From JAAZMF01 sp036786445 (GTDB lineage: Bacteria; Bacillota; Limnochordia; DTU087): a DNA stretch of 30,130 bases. The notes under the pieces are model-generated. The model was not told where the DNA came from. It searched no databases and saw only the letters and a list, made by a program, of their open reading frames with translations. The first letter of the stretch is position 1; each line of letters starts with the position of its first letter. Where the stretch lies: NCBI GenBank assembly GCA_036786445.1, contig DAIQRD010000016.1, positions 1-30,130 of the forward strand, written 5' to 3'. The translations under genes were made by a program, and so were the position numbers. Of the stretch, positions 22,995 through 30,130 are shown piece by piece.

Positions 22995-25461
22995 GCTGTG
23001 CCTCGTCGATTTGACCCATATATAGCTGGGCCAGTGCATCTGCTTCATCGTAAGTCGGGGCTTCCGCATAGACCGATACCAAGGGATCTTCTCCATCAGG
23101 CAGCACTAAGGCCCAGCCCTGCTCATGGTAGACCTTGATGCCATCGATCAAATCCCTCTTCTGATCTTTTGTGTTGGCCAGCAGCTCATGCATGACTTTC
23201 CCCTTTCCCTGCCACGGTACGGAGATATCCAATTGCTGCCTCCCCTTGGCAGGTATGCCCCCAATGAGATCGGTGATACTCTTCCCCGCCCGGGCCACAA
23301 GCCCTAGCACGGATGCGGTAAATGCCAGGGCATCAAAGGCGGGATGGAGCAGAGCTGCGTCCCTATGGGCTTGGCCATGGGCGGCCTGTAGCACAGCCCG
23401 GGCATTGTTTTGGGTGCGCACAACTGGCATTTGGTATCTGGCCGCCACATCATCCACTGCGTGGGAGGCGGTGACCGGAACTACTATGGAGCTGCCTCCA
23501 TCTCTCCCATTGGCCCCGACAGCCCAAGTAAGCAAAGGCCAATACAGATCAACAGGCACAATCTCGCCTTCATCATCAACTAAAGTAGCCATCTCCCCAC
23601 TGCCATCCACCAACACGCCCAAGACTGCCGCCTGCCCCACCACTGTCTCCATCATCTGACTTAAGTAGACGTCCCGTTCATAGATGACGGCATTGGGGGC
23701 GACTCCTGGCTGCCTATCAAAGGCAAGATCTGTAATCTTACACCCCAGATTAGCCAAGAGATTGGGTAGCAAGAACCGGAGAGGTGGCGATGTATAGCCG
23801 ATGACAACAGACAAGGGTTGTCCATCCAAGAGGGCCTCGTCATATCTCTCGAAGAGAGCCTTTAGATAGGCTTGGTTGGCTCCAGCAACAAACTGGGTTT
23901 TACCTACCTCACTCCCTAGGACCCGCCGGAAGTCGCCCCTTGAAAAGTAGTTTTCCAGGGCTCGTTCCTGATTGCGACTGAGAGGAAACCCTTCCTCGTC
24001 TAGAATCTGAATCTCCACTTGATCTGAGATTTTACGGCCTTGGCGTACATAGACTCCTGCGGCACCTGTGGTCAAAACAGAGGTAAACCGAGTCACTGGC
24101 AGGGTTGTTGAACCAATGTCCACCACATTAATCCCACTAGACAAGAGACCTGCAGTCAAGGCACGCTTCACCATGCGTGAAGCCCCCCAACCATCAGCCG
24201 CCACCAGCACAGTCTGCCGGGGCTTGTAGAGCGCTCCTAAGCTCGCCCCTACCCGGGCAGAGAACTCCGGACTGATCTCAAGATTGGCTAGACCAACTAT
24301 CCCGGTATTACCAAAAAGGGCCCGTGAACATGCCCCCGTCCAGACCACATCATCACTGACTGTAGAGGAACGCTCCACTAGTTTATTTGGCCAGATCTTG
24401 ACATGGGGTCGAACTGTGCTAGACATGCCAAGAATACTGGCTTTGCCAATGACGGCACCTTCGAAAATCCGCACCTTGGGTTTGACGGTGGCCTGATCGC
24501 AAATGACCGCCCCTCTCACTTCTACCCCGGTACCGATATGCACATTGTGCCACAGAATGGAACGCCGGATGGAACTGTGTTGGCCCACAACTGCATCCTG
24601 ACCAAGAACGGTGTAAGGGCCGATAATGGCCCCTCGCTCCACCCTGCTGTTTCTGCCGAAAACCACGGGAGGTTCCACTACTGCGTCAGGGTGGACAAAG
24701 ACTCCCTCATCCATCCAGATACCTGCCTGACCATGGCCAGGCAGTGATGCTCTGATCTTCCCAGTCAAAAGGTCCACGTGGGACAGAACATATTGCTCTA
24801 AATTCCCTATGTCTGACCAATAACCATCAGCAACATAGCCATAAAGCCCATGGCCGCCCTGGAGCATCAAGGGAAAGAGATCCCTACTGAAATCAAACTG
24901 GGTATCAGCGGGGATCATAGCAAGGACCTCAGGCTCCAGTATATAGATGCCAGTATTGACGGTATCACTGAAAACTTCACCCCAGCTTGGCTTCTCCAAA
25001 AAGCGCTCCACCTGGCCAGTCTGATTGATAAATACGACTCCATATTCCAATGGCGAAGCCACCCGGGTTAGCACTAGGGTGGCCAAGGCCTTTTTTTCCC
25101 CATGGTAGGCGATAGCTGCATCCAGGTCAAAATCAGTTAGGCCATCCCCGGAGATCACTAAGAAGGTCTCATCAAGAAAACCAGCCGCGTTTTTCACACT
25201 GCCTGCCGTACCTAAGGGACGCTCTTCCACAAAATACCGCAGATTGACGCCCCAAGCCCCCCCATCTCCGAAGTGCTCCTCAATTGCCTCGGGCAGATAC
25301 CACGTTGTAACAGCAATATCTTCCATGCCATGGTGATGCAAGAGCTCGATGATGTATTCCATCATGGGCCGATTAGCCATGGGCACCATGGGCTTGGGAA
25401 GATCGCAGGTTAACGGACGCAGACGACTACCCTGACCCCCAGCCATGATCACAGCCTTCAC
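22987..25461 (-). CDS. Sugar-1-phosphate nucleotidyltransferase / phosphomannomutase-like fusion
   Basis: An 824-residue three-part protein. Residues 1-240 are a nucleotidyltransferase domain: KAVIMAGGQGSRLRPLT, LPKPMVPMANRP, SGDGLTDFD, FLEKPS and WSDIGN. Residues 250-375 are left-handed beta-helix repeats (hexapeptides such as VVFGRNSRVERGAIIG). Residues 380-824 resemble alpha-D-phosphohexomutases (FGNTGIVGLAN start), but the phosphoserine loop TASHNP is replaced by TTGAAGVYVR (464-473) and the metal loop DGDxDR by DGSGEMATLVDD (619-630), so mutase activity is doubtful. Similar fusions in Firmicutes and cyanobacteria are usually labelled mannose-1-phosphate guanylyltransferase; here the glucan context could mean an NDP-glucose donor. 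GTG 25461 overlaps the GT4 stop (GTGA), so translation is coupled. Confidence 0.92.
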   Translation of the reverse strand: MKAVIMAGGQGSRLRPLTCDLPKPMVPMANRPMMEYIIELLHHHGMEDIAVTTWYLPEAIEEHFGDGGAWGVNLRYFVEERPLGTAGSVKNAAGFLDETFLVISGDGLTDFDLDAAIAYHGEKKALATLVLTRVASPLEYGVVFINQTGQVERFLEKPSWGEVFSDTVNTGIYILEPEVLAMIPADTQFDFSRDLFPLMLQGGHGLYGYVADGYWSDIGNLEQYVLSHVDLLTGKIRASLPGHGQAGIWMDEGVFVHPDAVVEPPVVFGRNSRVERGAIIGPYTVLGQDAVVGQHSSIRRSILWHNVHIGTGVEVRGAVICDQATVKPKVRIFEGAVIGKASILGMSSTVRPHVKIWPNKLVERSSTVSDDVVWTGACSRALFGNTGIVGLANLEISPEFSARVGASLGALYKPRQTVLVAADGWGASRMVKRALTAGLLSSGINVVDIGSTTLPVTRFTSVLTTGAAGVYVRQGRKISDQVEIQILDEEGFPLSRNQERALENYFSRGDFRRVLGSEVGKTQFVAGANQAYLKALFERYDEALLDGQPLSVVIGYTSPPLRFLLPNLLANLGCKITDLAFDRQPGVAPNAVIYERDVYLSQMMETVVGQAAVLGVLVDGSGEMATLVDDEGEIVPVDLYWPLLTWAVGANGRDGGSSIVVPVTASHAVDDVAARYQMPVVRTQNNARAVLQAAHGQAHRDAALLHPAFDALAFTASVLGLVARAGKSITDLIGGIPAKGRQQLDISVPWQGKGKVMHELLANTKDQKRDLIDGIKVYHEQGWALVLPDGEDPLVSVYAEAPTYDEADALAQLYMGQIDEAQLT

Positions 25462-26900
25462 GTCGCCGCGCCCCCTCCCGTACTGGATAGATGCTCCCTG
25501 ACCTCGGTCTCCTGTTCGAGATTAACCGGCTGACCCGATGTGGCCTGGGGATGGAGATATCGACTACCTCTGAAATAACTGCTTGCACCCCAAGTGCCAG
25601 TAAGGTCAGGAGCCATGGAACCCGTATCCTGATAGCGTGATTGGGCTCCCTGGGTGGTAAGCCGAGTTTGAGCCAAAATCCCATCCGCGGGAAAACTACC
25701 CATTTGGGCCCATGGGCTCTCGGCAAACTCCTGGAGGACCTCCCCATAGACTGACAGGGTCTGCTGGGCGATTGCGGGCCAATTGTACTTCTGCCGGACA
25801 TCCTTAGCCGCCTGCTCCTTAATATACTTAGCAAATTCCGGTGCCTTAAGATAGGCGAGGATATTGTCAGCTAGAGAATGGGCATTGCCGGGGTAGGCCC
25901 TAAGGCCATTCTGAGCATGCTGCACTATCTCGGCCAACCCCCCTGTATCAGAGACTACAACCGGTACTCCGGCTGCCATGGCCTCTAGAGCTACTATCCC
26001 GAAGGGTTCGTATAAACTGGGCACAACCGCCACATCGGCACAGGCATAGAGTCGATTACGGGTCAGATCATCAACAAATCCCGCAAAATAGATATTCTGA
26101 CTGACACCCAAACGGACTGCCTGCTCCCTCAAGGCAAACTCCGCGGGACCTTTTCCAGCAATGACGAACTTGACTTGCTTGGATTTAGCCAAGATGTGGG
26201 AGACTGCCTCAACCAATGTATCCACACCTTTTTCGTGGACTAGCCTCCCCACATAAAAAACTATCCGTTCATTGTCTGCCGCATACAGGCGACGAAAAGC
26301 GCGGACATCGAAAGAATCTTGGATAGCGAAATCTGACACCTTGACCCCATTAGGCAATATCCGTAATTTATCGTTGGGAACTTGAAAGATGTACTGAATC
26401 TCGCCCCGCATATACTGACTGCAACATATCACTCTCCAGGCCTCATATGTTAACCACCACTCCAGATTACTGATATGCCGCTGTAGATCATTGTGCAGAC
26501 CGTGATTGCGCCCAAATTCAGTTGCATGGATAGTGGCCACCAGGGGACAGACAAGTCCGTGTTTCAGCACCTTCCCGGCATAGGCGGCCAACCAATCGTG
26601 GCCATGAATCACATCAAAGGTGTAGCCCTGGCGCAATAAGCCCAGGGCGGCCTCTAGCATATGCATGTTAAGATGGGTCACTGATTCCACGAAATCCCGG
26701 CCAGCAGGTCCGTACATAGTCAATCTGTGGATATGTACTCCATTGACTATCTCCCTAGAGGGAGCATCTTTTGCATCACCGGTCAATACGTGGACCTCTT
26801 GCCCAAACTCCGCCAGTGCTTCGGAAAGATCAGCCACATGCCTGCCCAATCCACCTACAACCTGGGGCGGATACTCCCAAGATAACATCAAAATCCTCAC
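25458..26900 (-). CDS. GT4-family glycosyltransferase (glycogen/starch synthase-like)
   Basis: A retaining GT-B glycosyltransferase of 480 residues. The N-domain has LSWEYPPQVVGGLGRHVADLS (7-27, donor-side glycine loop), VIHGHDWLA and ATIHATEFGRNHG; the C-domain has FYVGRLVHEKGVDTLVEA, VIAGKGPAE and the E-x7-E motif EPFGIVALEAMAAGVPVV (298-315). This pattern matches the GT4 synthases annotated as glycogen synthase or trehalose/maltose-type synthases in thermophiles. After the catalytic part (to about 393) there is a low-complexity tail of about 87 residues rich in Q, S, T and G. GTG 26900 has AGGAGG 7 nt upstream. It is directly coupled to the nucleotidyltransferase gene, which probably makes its donor sugar. 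Confidence 0.93.
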   Translation of the reverse strand: MRILMLSWEYPPQVVGGLGRHVADLSEALAEFGQEVHVLTGDAKDAPSREIVNGVHIHRLTMYGPAGRDFVESVTHLNMHMLEAALGLLRQGYTFDVIHGHDWLAAYAGKVLKHGLVCPLVATIHATEFGRNHGLHNDLQRHISNLEWWLTYEAWRVICCSQYMRGEIQYIFQVPNDKLRILPNGVKVSDFAIQDSFDVRAFRRLYAADNERIVFYVGRLVHEKGVDTLVEAVSHILAKSKQVKFVIAGKGPAEFALREQAVRLGVSQNIYFAGFVDDLTRNRLYACADVAVVPSLYEPFGIVALEAMAAGVPVVVSDTGGLAEIVQHAQNGLRAYPGNAHSLADNILAYLKAPEFAKYIKEQAAKDVRQKYNWPAIAQQTLSVYGEVLQEFAESPWAQMGSFPADGILAQTRLTTQGAQSRYQDTGSMAPDLTGTWGASSYFRGSRYLHPQATSGQPVNLEQETEVREHLSSTGGGAAT

Positions 26901-27008
26901 CCAACCGCCTCCTGGTTCTCATCTTGTGGGCCCTTGCTAGTATCAAAGGGCATGTTTAGCTTTTCCCACATCGCCAGTTCTATACAGTTCAAGCCTGGGG
27001 GCGCCATT

Positions 27009-27040
27009 GAAAAAACCGGAAGCAAGTGCACTTCCGGTTT
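27009..27040 (-). terminator. Strong rho-independent terminator
   Basis: On the - strand AAACCGGAAG and CTTCCGGTTT form a perfect 10-bp stem with an 8-nt loop followed by TTTC (six T's in a row counting the stem end). It lies about 40 bp past the glucodextranase-C gene, separating it from the GT4 gene. Confidence 0.88.
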
Positions 27041-27078
27041 GCATGAGACCAGTTCACGACTTATTTTGGATAAATGAA

Positions 27079-27972
27079 TCAGCCAGCATGACCCGGCGGC
27101 TGCTGCCGGAAAACGATGTAGAAAATACTGCCCAAAAGCAGCAAAACAGCAAGGCTAGATAGAAGATGTCCCCAAGTGAAGGGCAGAGACAACCCATGGC
27201 TCACTGGCAACACAACAGGATATTCACCTTCAGCTAGATGGTGGGCTTCCAGCTGATTCTTTTGAGCTTTCTTCCCAAAACCCGAGTCCAACAAATCTAT
27301 GACGTTGGGACCATCAGGTGTAACGGCTCCACCAAAGGACCACTGAGTCGCTGTTTCTTGAATGATCCTGTACTGATCGGGGCCAAAGGTGTCAAATCCG
27401 CCAACTAGCACATAGTACTGCCAGACTCTCGAAGGCGGATCGGCCACACTGAAAGGCACCTGGGCTCGAATAGTCTTGTCATCTGGCAACACTGAAGCGA
27501 TGACGGGATAGGCTTTGGCTGGGTCAGAGCGGGCATCTAGCCAGCGGGAGCCACCCCAAGGTTGAATCCGCAGGCGATATTCCCAACCAGCCTCAGGCGA
27601 AAACCGAACTCCGGCACCGGGGGCCACGGGCACTGTGTGCCCTCCTGGTTCAGCATCGATATACACATCAATGAGCTGGTGAAAAAAGCCCTCCGGTGCA
27701 TTCCAAGGATTATTTATCAGGGCAAAGGAGATATCAAAGTAGGTATTCTGGTCATCATACCAGATATGGACCCGTCGGAGATCGAATAGTCCCGGCTCAA
27801 ATACCTCATGCAATGGGTAAACAACACTACCATAGCCGAAATCATCATCGGCTCTGTCTCCCATACTAAAAACCACGTGGCTAGCTGAGTCTCCCACATT
27901 GGGAAACATGACAAACAGTAAGATAGCCATCAAGACGAGTATTCTACACTTACCCAACACTGTACGAGACAT
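27079..27972 (-). CDS. Secreted, membrane-anchored protein with glucodextranase-type C-terminal domain
   Basis: A 297-residue exported protein. The N-terminus has a basic region and a hydrophobic core (about 8-30, ending near NVGDSASH), read as a signal peptide. The body begins VVFSMGDRADDDFGYGSVVYPLHEVFEPGLFDLRRVHIW and continues through INNPWNAPEGFFHQLIDVYIDAEPGG, the pattern of the C-terminal binding module of glucodextranase (PF09985), a surface carbohydrate-associated beta-sandwich. No catalytic domain is present. A single membrane helix (about 266-288) followed by a basic tail ends the protein, so the domain should face outward while anchored. ATG 27972 has GGGAGGGG 5 nt upstream. A strong terminator follows. 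Function unknown; binding or display of a cell-surface glucan is an inference. Confidence 0.85.
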   Translation of the reverse strand: MSRTVLGKCRILVLMAILLFVMFPNVGDSASHVVFSMGDRADDDFGYGSVVYPLHEVFEPGLFDLRRVHIWYDDQNTYFDISFALINNPWNAPEGFFHQLIDVYIDAEPGGHTVPVAPGAGVRFSPEAGWEYRLRIQPWGGSRWLDARSDPAKAYPVIASVLPDDKTIRAQVPFSVADPPSRVWQYYVLVGGFDTFGPDQYRIIQETATQWSFGGAVTPDGPNVIDLLDSGFGKKAQKNQLEAHHLAEGEYPVVLPVSHGLSLPFTWGHLLSSLAVLLLLGSIFYIVFRQQPPGHAG

Positions 27973-28046
27973 GGTGTCCCCTCCCGCTTACCAGAGTATG
28001 CCGGGAGCGGCGAGATTATGAAGGAGGTGGTGAGACTCCCTCTGTT

Positions 28047-29213
28047 CTAGTGAATCCCCCCCGGGAGCAAGCCCTGTCGTCGGGCCTCTTGCCCCCGGTA
28101 AAACCTGGGCAATTTATCCCCCATCATACAGATGACCTCATAGTGAATAGTTCCCATCTTGGCCGCTAGATCAGCAGCACTGATGTATTCATGACCCTGT
28201 CTGCCCATGAGCACTGCCACATCGCCAACGCTAATTGCATCATCGCCAACATCCGCCATACATTGACCCATACAGATATTCCCTACCAAGGGATAGCGCT
28301 TCCCTTGCAGCAACACTTCTCCCTTGCCGCTGAGCAACCGGGAATAGCCATCGGCATAACCCACGGGCAGAGTCACTATGTTGGTATCTTCTGAGACAAC
28401 ATACTTGGCATCATAACTGACGCCGCTCCCCGCCAGAACCCGATGCACAAAGCTCACTGTAACCTTCAACTCTAGAGCCGGCACTAAGTCCAATAACCCC
28501 TGTGGATCCTCCACCGTCGATAGGCCGTAAACCGCTATACCACTCCGCACCAGAGAAAGCTGCGTCTTGGGTAATGCCAGAGCTGCAGCAGTGTTAGCCA
28601 TGTGCTTGATGGGTATGTCAATCTCCGCTTGCTCTAGGTCATGGATGACCTCCATAAACGCAGAAAACTGCTGCTGAGCGTAACTATGATCTGGAGAATC
28701 AGCTGTGGCGAAGTGGGAGAAAATGCCTTCCACTTCCAAATTAGGTAATGTCTGCAACCTCTTGATAAAATCCAGAGCTGCTCCCGGCATGACACCCAAC
28801 CTACCCATGCCAGTATCTATTTTTACATGCACACGCACAGGCACTCCCCGGAGTTTAGCTGCATGGGACAGCTCCCGGGCAACATCCCAAGTGCATACCG
28901 TTACCCGCAGATCATTTTCCACCGCCAAGGATGCCTGCCACTTCAGGGGTGGTCCTAGAACAAGCATAGGTGCTGTAATGCCTGCTTGCCTGAGATATAT
29001 AGCTTCCTCGACACTGCCCAACCCTAACCATTGAGCTCCCTGATGGAGAGCGGCTTTCGCCACAGGCACCGCACCATGCCCGTACCCATTAGCCTTCACA
29101 ATGGCCATTAGGGCAGTTCTCGGTGACAGCCTTTGCCGAATCGCCTGGACATTATGACTGATCCCATCCAGATCAACTTCTAGCCAAACGGCCGGGAAGT
29201 TATCTTCCGACAG
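28047..29213 (-). CDS. alr: Alanine racemase
   Basis: Alr is the PLP enzyme that makes D-alanine for peptidoglycan. Motifs are WLEVDLDGISHN, the PLP lysine in VKANGYGHG, KIDTGMGRLG, GIFSHFATAD, HMANTAAAL, VRSGIAVYGL, the tyrosine segment GVSYDAKYVV and LPVGYADGYSR. The segment usually reading CMDQ is CMGQ here (NICMGQCMADV). The start is unclear. GTG 29249 overlaps the upstream gene by 19 bp and lacks an SD, whereas CTG 29213 lies 7 nt behind GGAGG, placed just after the upstream stop, and gives (M)SEDNFPAVWLEVDLDG. I use CTG 29213 and regard GTG 29249 as the alternative. Located directly after nnr, a common arrangement in Bacillota. Confidence 0.95.
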   Translation of the reverse strand: MSEDNFPAVWLEVDLDGISHNVQAIRQRLSPRTALMAIVKANGYGHGAVPVAKAALHQGAQWLGLGSVEEAIYLRQAGITAPMLVLGPPLKWQASLAVENDLRVTVCTWDVARELSHAAKLRGVPVRVHVKIDTGMGRLGVMPGAALDFIKRLQTLPNLEVEGIFSHFATADSPDHSYAQQQFSAFMEVIHDLEQAEIDIPIKHMANTAAALALPKTQLSLVRSGIAVYGLSTVEDPQGLLDLVPALELKVTVSFVHRVLAGSGVSYDAKYVVSEDTNIVTLPVGYADGYSRLLSGKGEVLLQGKRYPLVGNICMGQCMADVGDDAISVGDVAVLMGRQGHEYISAADLAAKMGTIHYEVICMMGDKLPRFYRGQEARRQGLLPGGIH

Positions 29214-29230
29214 GACAGCCCCTCCTCGTT

Positions 29231-30130
29231 CTATTCTAGGTAAATCCACCGTTCTTTCACTTCTTCCTGTTGAATTATCTGCAGCGCTTTGGGCAGTGCC
29301 TCCACCAAATCACCGGCAATTAGTGAGGTTGCTCCTATCTCCTCGCTAACGAGATCTCCAGCCAAACCGTGGGCATACACACCAAGCTTTGCCCCATCAA
29401 TGGGAGCAATCCCCCCGGCCAAACATCCCCCAATAATACCAGCCAGCACATCACCGGTGCCGCCAGTAGCCATTCCGGCATTACCGGTAGTATTCACCCA
29501 AAAACGCCCATCTGATGCAGCTACTATGGTACCGGCGCCCTTTAGGACCACAGTGCAACTGAAACGCTGGGCTGCGGCCCTAGCTGCAGCTACTCTGTCC
29601 TGTTGGACATCTAGAACGGAACTACCCAAAAGGCGAGCCATCTCCCCAGGGTGAGGAGTAATCACCAAAGGGCAACTGCTTTCCGCCACCCTACCCTCAA
29701 GACTACCAGTTTTGGCCACTAGATTTAGCCCATCAGCATCGAGAACCACAGGACAGGTCGCCTCTCGAAGTACGGACTCCACGAACTTGCCGGTGGAGAG
29801 GTGCTGTCCTAATCCCGGACCCAAGACCAAGGCATCCATACGGGGCATGTATTCACGGACAACAGGCAACGCCTCCATACTCAAGCTGCGCTCGGCTGTC
29901 TCCGGTAAGGGAATAGTCATAGCTTCAGTGACCTTCATTTCCAAGATGTCATTGAGGCTGTCGGGGATGCCCAGTGAAACTAGACCGGCTCCACTTCGCA
30001 AAGCACCCCTAGCAGCCAGTGAAGCTGCCCCCGTCATTCCCACTGAGCCCGCCAACACAAGCACATGGCCAAAGGTGCCCTTATGTCCAGCGGTAGGTCG
30101 CAAAGGCAGCAATTCCTTGATCCCTAGGGC
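29231..30130 (-). CDS. nnr: ADP/ATP-dependent NAD(P)H-hydrate dehydratase part of Nnr (5' end beyond window)
   Basis: The visible 300 codons encode the YjeF C-terminal (ribokinase-like) domain, which repairs hydrated NAD(P)H using ADP or ATP. Motifs are HKGTFGHVLVLAGSVGMTGAA, LVLGPGLG, VVLDADGLN, VITPHPGEMARLLG, VVLKGAGTIV and NAGMATGGTGDVLAGIIGG. The frame stays open to the window edge (GIKELLPLRPTAGHKG) without a stop, and the residues before the domain resemble the linker of bifunctional Nnr proteins, so an N-terminal epimerase domain probably lies outside the window. A TTG at 30112 could start a dehydratase-only protein but has no clear SD. The stop is directly followed by the alr SD. Confidence 0.94.
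   Translation of the reverse strand, partial: ALGIKELLPLRPTAGHKGTFGHVLVLAGSVGMTGAASLAARGALRSGAGLVSLGIPDSLNDILEMKVTEAMTIPLPETAERSLSMEALPVVREYMPRMDALVLGPGLGQHLSTGKFVESVLREATCPVVLDADGLNLVAKTGSLEGRVAESSCPLVITPHPGEMARLLGSSVLDVQQDRVAAARAAAQRFSCTVVLKGAGTIVAASDGRFWVNTTGNAGMATGGTGDVLAGIIGGCLAGGIAPIDGAKLGVYAHGLAGDLVSEEIGATSLIAGDLVEALPKALQIIQQEEVKERWIYLE

Overview
The window reads as a chromosomal segment of a Bacillota (Firmicutes) bacterium, probably an anaerobic or deep-branching lineage such as Clostridia/Limnochordia relatives. The pointers are a cggR-gap-pgk-tpiA-gpmI-eno operon with a CggR-type operator, WhiA, the rapZ-yvcK pair, strong Shine-Dalgarno (SD) sites, frequent TTG/GTG starts, and a DUF4912/GH57 polysaccharide locus. 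A run of 18 N inside gpmI shows that this is a draft assembly or metagenome bin. The taxon is an inference from gene content only. The window is gene-dense, with no gene-free stretch above 300 bp, and no rRNA, intact tRNA, CRISPR array, insertion sequence or phage gene was seen.

Layout. Positions 1-6634 (- strand) hold recJ (running off the left edge), a LapA-domain membrane protein, a UbiB/ABC1 kinase-like protein and secF-secD with its own promoter. Positions 6752-14425 (- strand) hold secG and, upstream of it, the glycolytic operon: promoter region, CggR operator, cggR, gap, pgk, tpiA, gpmI, eno. whiA follows on the - strand and is divergent from a + strand set of a PHP hydrolase, rapZ and yvcK (15623-18588). 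nagA-nagB (- strand) converge on yvcK. Positions 20769-27972 form an alpha-glucan/exopolysaccharide-like locus: DUF4912 protein and GH57 branching enzyme (+), converging on a nucleotidyltransferase/phosphomannomutase-like fusion and a GT4 synthase (-), with a secreted glucodextranase-C-domain protein upstream. The right edge holds alr and the dehydratase part of nnr, which runs off the window.

How it fits together. The centre is a control hub for carbon flow: CggR (represses lower glycolysis when sugar phosphates are low), YvcK and RapZ (gluconeogenesis and amino-sugar/cell-wall balance), NagA/NagB (return of amino sugars to fructose-6-phosphate) and a carbohydrate polymer locus next door. 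The Sec genes, alr and recJ are housekeeping.

Most notable: a CggR operator with exact half-site spacing; a hairpin between the cggR SD and its start; a stem-loop in front of gap; several genes whose SD spacing and family N-termini point to TTG (and perhaps CTG) starts; a 20-bp dyad between whiA and the PHP gene; and the DUF4912-GH57-NTase/PMM-GT4-glucodextranase-C locus, whose PMM-like domain lacks the catalytic serine motif. The last is the best candidate for a poorly described system.
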